64,000 nt of DNA from UBA11346 sp038060575. GTDB taxonomy: Bacteria > Planctomycetota > UBA11346. The DNA lies in the NCBI GenBank assembly GCA_964652775.1, contig CAZZAM010000002.1, positions 186,001 to 250,000 on the forward strand, in the 5' to 3' direction. The notes beneath the pieces are model-generated. The model made no database searches. It had not been told where the DNA came from and saw nothing but the letters and a program-made list of their open reading frames with translations. Shown in pieces: positions 18,171-27,337 of this stretch. Position 1 is the stretch's first letter. Each line of letters opens with the position of its first letter. A program made the position numbers and the translations under genes.

Positions 18171-19037
18171 ATGTCACGCAATCTGATACTGCTCTTCTTC
18201 GCTGCTGGGTTGGGAGCTGGTGAAACCTACCAAACCGATGTCGTCTATGGCCAAGCTGGCGGCGTCGATCTGAAAATGGACATCGCCTTTCCGGCTGATC
18301 GCTCGAAACCAGTGCCTGCCGTCGTCTGCATCCACGGCGGTGGATGGATCGAGGGAAACAAAAAACAATTTGGCGCCGTCGCCAAAGCCATGGCCAAGTC
18401 GGGCTTCGTCGCCATCACGATCGACTACCGGCTTGCTCCGCGCTTTCCCATGCCGGCGCAAGTTGAAGACGCCAAATGTTCGGTGCGCTATCTCCGGACA
18501 CATGCGACTGAGCTCGGCATTGATCCCGCACACATCGGCGCGGTTGGCGGATCGGCCGGTGGTCACCTCGCACTGATGCTGGGACTCAGTGGATCCGTGC
18601 CGAAGCTTGAGGGATCCGGTGGCAATGCCGAAGCCGACAGTCGCGTGCAAGCTGTCGTGAATCTGAGCGGTCCCAGCAATATGTCCGCCGATGCCTGGGA
18701 TCCGCGCGGCATCAAGTCGGTCTACAAGGCGTCGACGGACGTGACGCGCGCCATACTTTTCGGCCCCAATGCGAACGCCGATATCCTCGTTTCATTCTCG
18801 CCGATCACCTACGTCGATGCCCACGATCCGCCGGTGCTCACCGTCCACGGCAGCACGGATACCGTGGTTCCGTTGGCGCAGTCGCAACGTCTGCATGCCA
18901 AATTGTTGGAAGTTGGTGTCACCGAGCACCTCACCGTACTCGACGGTGTCGGTCACAACATCGCCAGCGGTGCGGTCAAAGGCGTGTGCGGTGAGGCCAT
19001 TCGTTTCTTGCAACAGCATTTGCTGAAACCCAAATAG
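18171..19037 (+). CDS. Secreted alpha/beta-hydrolase esterase, BD-FAE-like
   Basis: A 288-residue exported esterase. A short signal peptide (residues 1-17) is followed by the oxyanion motif HGGGW at 55-59 and the nucleophile elbow GGSAGG with Ser128. The acid and base are probably the Asp in VHGSTDTVVP and the His in DGVGHNI. These features match the BD-FAE/hormone-sensitive-lipase-like esterases that remove acetyl or feruloyl groups from plant or algal polysaccharides. GGAG lies 6 bases before the ATG. The GntR/LacI-type regulator follows on the same strand. Confidence 0.88.
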   Translation: MSRNLILLFFAAGLGAGETYQTDVVYGQAGGVDLKMDIAFPADRSKPVPAVVCIHGGGWIEGNKKQFGAVAKAMAKSGFVAITIDYRLAPRFPMPAQVEDAKCSVRYLRTHATELGIDPAHIGAVGGSAGGHLALMLGLSGSVPKLEGSGGNAEADSRVQAVVNLSGPSNMSADAWDPRGIKSVYKASTDVTRAILFGPNANADILVSFSPITYVDAHDPPVLTVHGSTDTVVPLAQSQRLHAKLLEVGVTEHLTVLDGVGHNIASGAVKGVCGEAIRFLQQHLLKPK

Positions 19038-19082
19038 GCGGCAGCGCAATCAGCGCTGGGAGCGGGGCGATGATCGTGTAGT

Positions 19083-20153
19083 TTGTCACGTATCGTGGCC
19101 CTGCATCCCATCCGCTACAAACGCGAAACGCTGCGCGAACTCCTGATTGGCAACATGCGCGCGGGCATTCTGCCGCCGGGCAGTCGCATGCCGTCGGAGT
19201 TGGCCTTAGCGCGAACACATGGCCTCAGCCGTGACACCGTGCGCACGGTACTCGCCGCCCTGGTCACCGACGGCCTCATCGAGCGTCGTCGTGGGAGTGG
19301 CACTTGGGTGTCCGCTGCCGCGTGCCGCCTCTCGACCTCAGTTCCACCGACACTACGCGTTGCGCTGTTGCTACCGCCTGAGCGACTCAGCAATCCTATT
19401 TTCCATGGCATTCTCGCCGCGTTCTTCGCTCATCTCGACGCGCGCGTTGGCGTCACGGTCGTCACACGTGCGCAACCAGATAGTGCCGTGCTGCCAGAAT
19501 CCGAATTCATCATCGCTGACGGTAACTATCCCAAGAAGTTGCTTGAGGGACTGGCGAAGCGGCGGCGTCCGCTGGTGTTGATCAACGGACAACACGCCGA
19601 CATACCGTTCGTCTGCACCGACAATCGGCTCGGTGGCATGATGATCGCTCGCCACGCGCTTGAGTTGGGCCATCGGCGCATCGGCATCGTACATTTCGGC
19701 GAACAGACAGTCCCCATGGAATTCGTCCAGCGATTGCGCGGTATGCGCCATGCATTGCGCGCTGACAGTGTTGAGCCGCTTGAGCTGGCCCTCGATCCGC
19801 AGCACCTCAGCGAATTTGACGCCGTCGATTGGTTGGGCCGCATTCGTCGTGGACGAACGCTGCCGACGGCACTTCTCTGTGTTACCGATATGCTCGCCTT
19901 GGGCGCGGTAGAGGCGCTTGAGAGCAATGGCCTGCGCGTTCCGTCGCAGATCGGCGTCACTGGTTTCGACGATCTACCGATCAGTGGCTTGGTTCGGCCT
20001 GGTCTCACCACGATACGTCAGCCGATTGAAGCCCTGGGCTTGGCACTCGCTGAAACGGTGGCCGATGTTCTTGCGGGACGCGACCTAAAACCCCACCGGC
20101 CGCTGCCGCCCGCGCTCGTTCCGCGCGCCACGCTATCAGCTGTTGCTGGTTAA
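19083..20153 (+). CDS. GntR/LacI hybrid transcriptional regulator
   Basis: A 356-residue regulator. Residues 12-80 are a GntR-type winged helix (LRELLIGNMRAGILPPGSR, SELALARTHGLSRDTVR, RRRGSGTWV). Residues 90-350 are a LacI-type periplasmic-binding sensor domain (TDNRLGGMMIARHALELGHR, LLCVTDMLALGAVEALE, GVTGFDDLP). Such hybrids typically repress sugar-use operons until a sugar binds. The listed start is a TTG; a GTG at 19095 is an alternative. It follows the esterase by about 45 bases and is convergent with the surface-protein gene. Confidence 0.88.
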   Translation: MSRIVALHPIRYKRETLRELLIGNMRAGILPPGSRMPSELALARTHGLSRDTVRTVLAALVTDGLIERRRGSGTWVSAAACRLSTSVPPTLRVALLLPPERLSNPIFHGILAAFFAHLDARVGVTVVTRAQPDSAVLPESEFIIADGNYPKKLLEGLAKRRRPLVLINGQHADIPFVCTDNRLGGMMIARHALELGHRRIGIVHFGEQTVPMEFVQRLRGMRHALRADSVEPLELALDPQHLSEFDAVDWLGRIRRGRTLPTALLCVTDMLALGAVEALESNGLRVPSQIGVTGFDDLPISGLVRPGLTTIRQPIEALGLALAETVADVLAGRDLKPHRPLPPALVPRATLSAVAG

Positions 20154-20188
20154 GTAGCCGTCCACGTTCATCGGGCCGCTAAGAGTCC

Positions 20189-23100
20189 TTACTTATCCAA
20201 GAGACTATGCCGCCCGCGTACGGTGAGGGAGCAAGCAAGAACCGCACACAACAGTGCTAGACTAGAACCAGCGCCGCAGCCACCACCGCCACCCCCAGAA
20301 GACACCGCGCTAGAAACACTCGCTGCACTGGATGTCCCTATCGTCACGGTGATACCAACCGAAGAAGTACTGACATTGCCTGCTGCATCAGTTGCTGTCA
20401 CGGTGATCGTGTGCGATCCACTGCTCAAGCTCAGCGTATAGCTCCATGCGCCCGATCCACTTGCGACCGTTGTACCGACCAAGACGCCGTTGTTATAGAC
20501 CGTGATCGTAGCATTCGCTTCAGTCGAGCCGGAGAGCATTGGTGTTGATCCGCCGTTACCGGCCACTTGCGGTGCTGCTGGTTGCGTCGGTGCAATGACA
20601 TCCGCCAACACCGTCAGCGTCACAACCGCCGATGTCGCAGAGCCGGCGCTATTCGTCGCCACACAGCGATACTGCGTGCCGGTCATCCCGGTCGTCGTCG
20701 TCGCCGTGGTATAACTCGCTGACGTTGCGCCGCTAATCGCGGTAAATGTCGATGAACCCGACGGTGCCGACTGCCACTGGTAGGTTGGCGTTGGAGTGCC
20801 GCTCGCCACCACGCTGAACGTCGCCGTGGCTGGTGTGATCACAGATGCACCGGTTGGTTGCGTGGTGATCGTTGGTGCTACTGGGGCTGCTGTCACCGTC
20901 AGCGTCGCTACCGTTTACGTTACCGTGCCGGCGCTGTTCGTGACGACACAGCGATACTGCATACCGGTCATCGCTGTCGTCGTCGCTGCTGTGGTGTAAC
21001 TGGCTGCGGTCGCACCACTGATCGCCGTGAAAGTCGATGAGCCCGACGAGGCCGATTGCCACTGGTAGGTCGGCGCCGGCGTGCCAGTCGCTACCACGCT
21101 AAACGTCGCAGTAGCCGGCGCGGTCACCGTCTTATTCAGTGGTTGCGTGGTGATTGCGGGGGCAATCGGTGTTGGATTCACCGTTAACGTCGCGACAGAT
21201 GTCGTCACTGATCCTGCGCTATTGGTCACCACACAGCGGTACTGCATACCGGTCATCGCCGTCGTTGTCGCCGCCGTGGTGTAGCTCGCTGCGATTGCAC
21301 CGCTGATTGCCGTGAACGTCGATGAACCCGACGGGGCCGATTGCCATTGGTAGGTCGGCGCCGGGGTGCCAGTTGCCACCACACTGAATGTCGCCGTGGC
21401 TGGTGCCGTTACGATCTTGTTAACTGGCTGGGTGGTGATCGTCGGAGCGACTGGTGCTGCCGTCACCGTCAGCGTCGCTACTGTCGAGGTCGCCGCACCG
21501 GCGCTATTTGTGACGACACAGCGATACTGCATACCGGTCATCGCTGTCGTTGTCGCTGTGGTGGTGTAGCTCGCTAACGTTGCACCGCTGATTGCGGTGA
21601 ACGTTGATGAGCCTGAGGGCGCCGATTGCCACTGGTACGTCGGCGTCGGTGTGCCGGTCGCCACCACACTGAACGTCGCCGTGGCCGGTGCGGTCACCGC
21701 TGCATTGGTCGGTTGGGTCGTGATCGTTGGTGCAATCGCGCTAGCGACCGGCTGCTCGCAAGCACCGATATCGTAACCGGCGCCGGCCGGGATCGCATTG
21801 CCAGTGAAGTCGCGGCTTCCCACTACCATACTCCCAAAAGACGCGCTCGTCAGATCAAGTCCAGCGTCGACGAGTGGCGAGCCTGACCGCGGTGCAAACG
21901 CCGTGATCGTATCGAGTGCGGCGATCGAGGTTGGCTGCGCGCCCGTTATCGGACTGTTCAATTTGGAATCTCCCTGCTGCCCAACCGGCGCACCCGACAC
22001 GGTCTCTGGTGTTCCTGCAGCAGCACGCCAAGCGGCAAGACTTGCGTACGTGGTGGCTCCCCACGTCCACCCACCGGCATAATTCCCATCGGCAGCAAAC
22101 CAGCTGTTGCCGGTGAAGGTAAAGGCGGCGGTATTACTGGCCACTTTCACCAATTTTGCACCACCGGCGACAATGATGGCGTTGTTGCGTAGGGTGATTC
22201 CGGTCATCGGTCCAGACTGGAAATTGATCGCCGGTCCCCCGACCGCGGCGTCGGCATAAATGGTGTTGTTGTAGATCGCGATTCCGCTGCAGTTCGCTGC
22301 GCTGGTGGTTCCATTCCAAAAATGGAGACTGCCCATCGATTTACGGCGGGCATCCTTCCAACTCACGTTGTAGCGAATGATGCCGTTGGTGATTGGTGAG
22401 GCGCCTGAGTATTCGGCAATGAGAAACCCAGCGCCTTCGTTGTTGTACGAGAAGCAATACTGAATGATGGCATTGGTTGAACCGCCGTCGATGTCGAAAC
22501 CGCCGCCGTCCGCTACGCCAGGAGTCGTCTTCTGATCGTGAACCAAACAACGTTGGATGGTGACCGAGTCCGCAGCATAGGTCCAAATGCCGACTGGGCC
22601 GCCACCGCCCGTGTTGCCCGCCGATCCGCCGTTGTTGTGCGCATAGCAGCGCTCGATCGTCGCTCCCTTGACGCCGCTGATTACGATGCCGCTGCCGCTG
22701 TGGCTGGTGGTAAAGCTCGGATCGCCGGTGACACCGTAGACTGCGCAGTCGCGCACGATGATATTGCGATGCGATAGCTGGGTCGCCGAACTCGGAGTGT
22801 AACCGTACGAGGTGATGCCGTTACGCCGACAATCGTGAACAACGCAGGTGTCGATCAGTACATCCTGGAAACCACTGTACGACGTATGCCACGCACCGAT
22901 TTCGATGCCGATCAGGAACTGGCGAAATTCGCACCGGGCGATGGTGAGACCACTCACGCGCACGCCGCCGGCGAGATCGCAATATGTTTGCAGTCCCTTC
23001 TTTGCGCTCGTCGTCAGACCTGGACCCTCGAAGATCACATCCTGGATGGTGAAGCCAGCAACGTTGTAAATATCACAACCGTGTGCGGACGCTGGTTTGA

Positions 23101-23392
23101 TGATCGCACGTCCGGTACCATAGCTGCCAATTACTACCCGGTTTGCCGCGTTGCCGCCGTCGCCACTGCCGAGTACGAGCCCCGTATCGGTGAACGTCTG
23201 ACCACCGGCAAAGTACACATGATCACCGGGGGCAAGATTGCGCCCGTTCACTTTGGCGACGGTTCGCCAGGGCTGGGATATCGTCCCGGGATTTGCGTCG
23301 AGGCCGGTCGTGCTGACGTAGTAATCGACCGCCGTAGCCGTTCCGGCGATGAAGTTGGAGATGAGAACCAGCAGGGCGATGAAGTAGCGCAT
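20189..23392 (-). pseudogene. Beta-helix/Ig-repeat surface protein interrupted by an in-frame TAA
   Basis: One reading frame of 1068 codons runs from ATG 23392 to 20189 but contains a TAA at 20915-20917 (codon 826). Upstream: signal peptide (MRYFIALLVLISNFIAG), a right-handed beta-helix region to about residue 480 (ANPGTISQPWRTVAKVNG, then many NNTI/NNAI turns), then Ig-like domains of 95 residues with YQWQSAPSGSSTFTAISGA and MTGMQYRCVVTNSAG. Downstream: another Ig-like domain, a Big-type domain (SGSTEANATITVYNNG) and a sorting tail: six Gly then CG, a hydrophobic helix and a basic end. The sister repeats read Ser where the stop sits, so one base change (TCA or TCG type codon) explains it. 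Probably a wall- or surface-anchored glycan-binding or lyase-like protein, now truncated unless read through. Confidence 0.75.
20740..21740 (-). repeat. Four tandem 285-bp repeats encoding Ig-like domains
   Basis: Equivalent points recur at 20796, 21081, 21366 and 21651, exactly 285 bases apart (95 codons). The copies are very similar at DNA level, which suggests recent expansion by unequal recombination. The in-frame stop lies in the unit between 20796 and 21081. Confidence 0.9.
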
Positions 23393-23456
23393 CGTTAGAA
23401 TTGGCGGCTGGATCCACCCACTTAGCTACCGTCGTACGCGCAGAAACCGCGGTGCG

Positions 23457-24707
23457 TCACTCGCGATAGAGGCCGAGGCGATCAACCACCACATCCAGGG
23501 GCGGCGCTTCCTGGATCAAAGTCAGGCCCTGCACGGCTGACAGGGTCAGCCCATTGTCAGGCGCGCCCGGGCGCTGCAGAGCCCGCCGAGTAAAGGACTT
23601 GAACGGTAGCCGCAGCTCGCGCCAACCGGCGTGATCGTCGCGCACTGGGGTGACGAAGCGCTCGGCCGCATCGCCTTTGCTCGCTCCCGACCACGGGCCG
23701 TCGTCGAGAACCTCGACTTCCAATAGACCTCCGCCACCAGTACCACGGATAGCCAGGCTGATCCCACTGGCACTGCGCCAGTCCTGGAGTTGTGTAAAGC
23801 GCATACCGGTCCATGGACTCGGTACCGCAGCGGTCGGCGTGAAACGCAGCCGATACCCGTCGTTATCGAGAAACCCCTCACCGACGAGTTGACGATCAAG
23901 ACCACCGCGACTGTTGTTGTTCCAGGCGGCGAGATCGCCGGTGAAATCATCAATCAAGCGGACCAGCGCAGTGCCCTGGCGCAGCGGCTCACCCGGACGG
24001 CAACGCAGTTGACCGCCGGCTTCGACACGAACATCTGTATCCCCTGTTCGCACCGCCACCGTGCCGTGCTCAACCCGCAAATCAGTCGCGCTATCGACGG
24101 CAATGTGAAAGGCGGTACCAATGACGCGCAACTCGGCGTGTGGGGTGGTGACGCGCAACGGCTGATCCGCAGGCTGCGGTGCGGCCTCGACCGACATCGC
24201 GCCGGTGCTGAGGGTGAGGGCAATGCCGTCGTGACGATCAAGGCGTAGATGCGATCCGACTGCAAGTCGCAGCGTGGTTGCCTCGCCAGAGATCGCGACC
24301 GTAGTCGCGTCAGCGGCAACCACGTCGTCGCCAGCGTTCAAGATGCGGCCAGAACCGGTTCCGACCGTGATGGATGCAAGTGGAGTGACGGTAGGCACCG
24401 AGCGCTGCGTCTGTATGCCCAGCACAACCAACACGATGGCGGCGGCGGCCGCCATCGTCACCAACAACCAGGCATTCCGCGGTGTGGCGGTTTTTCGACT
24501 GCGCGATGGACTCCGCAGTTTTGCGCCGCTCATCGCCGCCGAACGCGCGCGCAGCGCACCGCCAAGTCCCGCATGCACCTGCATCGCCCGCCACCAGGCC
24601 CGCCGGGCATCGGGCGAATGACGCAGCAACGCCTCCAGCTCAGCGCGCCCCTCGGCATCACCGTCGATACAGCGATCGATCAACTGATCGAGATCCACGC
24701 TGCTCAC
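23457..24707 (-). CDS. FecR-like anti-sigma regulator with C-terminal carbohydrate-binding-like domain
   Basis: About 416 residues starting at a GTG that overlaps the TGA of the sigma gene (GTGA). The N-terminal 70 residues (LDQLIDRCIDGDAEGRAELE) look like the cytoplasmic part of planctomycete FecR-like proteins. One membrane helix lies at about residues 80-98. A FecR beta domain follows (LASITVGTGSGRILNAGDD, then VTTPHAELRVIGTAFHI). The last 150 residues (from DDFTGDLAAWNNN) look like a CBM/CIA30-type jelly-roll ending in VVVDRLGLYRE. The pair probably forms a cell-surface signalling unit that adjusts sigma activity in response to glycan or envelope cues; partner and ligand are inferred. Confidence 0.8.
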   Translation of the reverse strand: MSSVDLDQLIDRCIDGDAEGRAELEALLRHSPDARRAWWRAMQVHAGLGGALRARSAAMSGAKLRSPSRSRKTATPRNAWLLVTMAAAAAIVLVVLGIQTQRSVPTVTPLASITVGTGSGRILNAGDDVVAADATTVAISGEATTLRLAVGSHLRLDRHDGIALTLSTGAMSVEAAPQPADQPLRVTTPHAELRVIGTAFHIAVDSATDLRVEHGTVAVRTGDTDVRVEAGGQLRCRPGEPLRQGTALVRLIDDFTGDLAAWNNNSRGGLDRQLVGEGFLDNDGYRLRFTPTAAVPSPWTGMRFTQLQDWRSASGISLAIRGTGGGGLLEVEVLDDGPWSGASKGDAAERFVTPVRDDHAGWRELRLPFKSFTRRALQRPGAPDNGLTLSAVQGLTLIQEAPPLDVVVDRLGLYRE

Positions 24708-25216
24708 TGCGCCTCCGGGCCAAGACGACGGTCGGCACAATCGCGCAACTGACGACGCATGCGAGCAAGGGCGACGTTGACCGCATTGACCGTCCAGCGC
24801 ACGCGGTCGGCAATCACGGTTGGAGTCAATTGATCGCGGTAACGCAGTTCGGTTAGTTCACGTGCGCGTGGCGCCAGTTGGCCAAGACAATCTTGCAACG
24901 CGCGCTGGTGGTGAAGCCACTCGATATCTGGGGGAGCCTCAGCGGCAAGCAACTCGACAACGTCTTCAGAGAATCCGATTCCCCGACTACGTTGGCGCAA
25001 CACCTCAAGCAGCTTGAATCGGGCGATGCCGCGTGCCCACGGAGTGAAGTCTGCTCCCTCTTTGAAGTCTGCCGCGCGGCGGCTGGCAACCAGAAACACC
25101 TCCTGAAAAACGTCGTCAGCCAGAGCGAGATCCCCTCCAGCCAAGCCGGTAATGTAGCCACGAATGGCCTCGGCATGACGCAGAAACAGTAAATGTACCT
25201 GATCGGCATTGGGCAT
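24704..25216 (-). CDS. ECF RNA polymerase sigma factor (planctomycete/verrucomicrobial type)
   Basis: A 170-residue sigma-70 family protein. I chose the Met at 25216 because AAAGG precedes it. Region 2 is visible as ALADDVFQEVFLVASRR and FTPWARGIARFKLLEVLRQ; region 4 as LAPRARELTELRYRDQLTP followed by the recognition helix VIADRVRWTVNAVNVALARM. It matches the sigma subfamily found beside FecR-like genes in Rhodopirellula and Verrucomicrobium relatives. It overlaps the FecR-like gene by 4 bases, so the two are translationally coupled. It lies next to the surface-protein gene, which it may control. Confidence 0.9.
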   Translation of the reverse strand: MPNADQVHLLFLRHAEAIRGYITGLAGGDLALADDVFQEVFLVASRRAADFKEGADFTPWARGIARFKLLEVLRQRSRGIGFSEDVVELLAAEAPPDIEWLHHQRALQDCLGQLAPRARELTELRYRDQLTPTVIADRVRWTVNAVNVALARMRRQLRDCADRRLGPEAQ

Positions 25217-25859
25217 GGCTGCACCTTTATTGCAGCCAGACGACAAAACTTAGCAAGAATTGTGTTCGCCACTTGTGGTGACTACGGGCCGCGCCCAATC
25301 GACATGCATCTAACCACTCATGGCCGCATGCCTTCACTGCGTCTCTCGCAGGCTTGGGTGAGTTTCCATAAGCCAAACGCCAAGCACGATTGAAGGAGCG
25401 ACGGTCGCAATGACAGCGCTCAATAACCGCTCGGACGGCTGGGCGGGAATCATTGCAAAGATCTTGTGGTTTTCCGCCATACATACGCTGTCGCTTTTGC
25501 CAAACTGCAGAACGTCGCGCTCACGCACCACGTGAACCTGGCTCAGTGCGGCTGGTGCAGCCTCGGCAAGTCGCCACATACGCAGGGCGAGCGGATCAAT
25601 GAGCAGCGACGCCATGCCAGAACGTGGCCGTTGGCAAGTTTGGTCAATTACTAGGACCTGATCGGAACATCGCGGTGTCCGATTTTGCACGGACCTCCTA
25701 GGCGACCACCTTGCCTCGCTGTTTGCTGGACGGGACAATCTCCGCGTGTCTTACTCGGCGCGACGCTCGCCGTCTTGGTCCTATGAGCGAACGACCCACG
25801 TGACATACACGGATCTAACCCAACGATACCGCCTCGTCGGTCGCCACAGGAAACACTCC
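25217..25859. other. 643-base region without a confident gene
   Basis: This stretch carries the promoters for the sigma factor (-) and the SGNH gene (+). A minus-strand frame at 25334-25615 could encode about 93 residues (MASLLIDPLALRMWRLAEA...), ending with a hydrophobic segment. It has no family I recognise and no good ribosome binding site, so I do not call it a gene. It could be a decayed gene fragment. Confidence 0.4.
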
Positions 25860-27269
25860 ATGCCCATGTTGTACTATAGCCACTTGTTGATCTTCACGCT
25901 GTGTGTCTCAATCGCTGGTGCCGCAGACGTCGTCATCTCCCCAGCCACATCCGCCGACCTGTCGGTCAACATCGCAACCGGAGAGGCGACGCTGCCGAGC
26001 GGCAAACCCGTAGCGTATGCAGCTGCCCAGCTCACTTTCGCTGCGCCAGAAATCCGCGCACTCACACTCGATGCCAAGGCGCCACGCAACTACGCGCCGT
26101 GGTACGAGAGTTGGGCCGACGAATGGCCGGACAAAGACTACAAGTCGGGCACCATCAATGCCATCGCGCTGCGGCCCAAAGCCGATGCGGATGGTGCACT
26201 GATTCTCGGCTCGCTGTTCCGCATGGTGCTGCCTGAGTCAGTCGTGGTCACAAATGCCGATCGCAGCAAGACCTTCGTGATGAACATAGATTACAAATAC
26301 AACCTCGACTACGGCCAGATTGCCAATCTCGATAGCCGACTGGGCGAAGAGTTCAAAGCCGAGCTGCACATTGCCTACAAATACGCCACTCAACGCCTTG
26401 ACCTCATTCAGGTCAGCGCTGACGGAAAAATCAGCGTCAAAAAGGGTACGCCGATGATGGTCTGCCCTGATTTGCCTGAGGCCGATGCGGGCTGCGTTGC
26501 ACTGGCAGGCGTCTACATCGCGCCGTGGAAACAGGGGACGAACTACGCAGTGACGACCGAGAACATCTACCCCATCAAATCTGCGCCGCCAGTTCAGCCA
26601 ATAAACAGAGCTGCCCTTGCGACCACCAAACGCAAACTTGCCGCAGGCCACGAGGTCAAATTCGCCTTCATCGGCGACAGCATCACGGTGGGCGCTGAAG
26701 CCGGCACGTGGTGGGCGGGTCTATGGACCGACAAGAATCTGGGCTATCCCAGCCGCGTGGTGGTCAGCCTGCGCAAGCAATTCCCCACGGCGACGATCAC
26801 CCCGATCGCCGCATTCCAGGGCGGCACAACCACCAAGTATGGTGTCGAGATCCTCGAAAAAAATGTCCTGCCCGCCAAGCCAGACCTCGTTGTGCTTTCG
26901 TTCATGGGCAACGATGCCAGCGGACCAAAAAACGGTCCGCCGAATAATCCACCAGAACAATTCAAAGAAGACATGCGCGCTATGATCAAGAAGGTCAAGT
27001 CGGCCAATGCAGACGTTTTGCTCGTTATCACCATATCGCCGAATCCGCTGCTCAAGACCGTGTCGCTTGCCCGACTTCCGGCATATCGCCAAGCGATGCT
27101 CGACTTAGCCAAAGAAGAAAACGTTTGTGCGGCCGACTGTTACACGGAGTGGGAAAACCAGGCCTCGCGCGGCTACCCGCCGTTTTCCCAGATGCACAAC
27201 CTCGTGAATCATCCCGGCAAGGTCGGCCATCTCCTGTTGGCCAATGTGGTTTTGCGTTGCTTCGAGTGA
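25860..27269 (+). CDS. Secreted SGNH/GDSL-type hydrolase with N-terminal beta domain
   Basis: A 469-residue exported protein starting at the ATG at 25860, with AGGA upstream and a signal peptide (LLIFTLCVSIAGA). Residues 25-260 form a beta-rich domain similar in layout to the gene at 14014. The SGNH domain has FAFIGDSITVGA, SFMGNDASGP (block III) and NLVNHPGKVGH near the C-terminus. As in the 14014 protein, no Asp stands three residues before the catalytic His. This shared feature suggests a distinct subfamily. Probably removes ester groups from an extracellular glycan; substrate unknown. Upstream longer frames lack a signal peptide. Confidence 0.82.
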   Translation: MPMLYYSHLLIFTLCVSIAGAADVVISPATSADLSVNIATGEATLPSGKPVAYAAAQLTFAAPEIRALTLDAKAPRNYAPWYESWADEWPDKDYKSGTINAIALRPKADADGALILGSLFRMVLPESVVVTNADRSKTFVMNIDYKYNLDYGQIANLDSRLGEEFKAELHIAYKYATQRLDLIQVSADGKISVKKGTPMMVCPDLPEADAGCVALAGVYIAPWKQGTNYAVTTENIYPIKSAPPVQPINRAALATTKRKLAAGHEVKFAFIGDSITVGAEAGTWWAGLWTDKNLGYPSRVVVSLRKQFPTATITPIAAFQGGTTTKYGVEILEKNVLPAKPDLVVLSFMGNDASGPKNGPPNNPPEQFKEDMRAMIKKVKSANADVLLVITISPNPLLKTVSLARLPAYRQAMLDLAKEENVCAADCYTEWENQASRGYPPFSQMHNLVNHPGKVGHLLLANVVLRCFE

Positions 27270-27337
27270 TCGCCGTTGATCGAAGCTTACGCGCAGACGG
27301 AATACCGACCGAGCAACCGCGTCAGTCGCTGGGTTGA

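Noticed and set aside
20223..21890. Several open plus-strand frames (for example products with VATTLNVAVAGAVT) across the Ig-repeat region
   Set aside because: They are antisense shadows of the repeated Ig-coding DNA and repeat with the same 285-base period.
25334..25738. Minus-strand frame of 134 codons between the sigma factor and the SGNH gene
   Set aside because: No recognisable family, no ribosome binding site, and its N-terminal part overlaps promoter-like sequence; kept only as a note.
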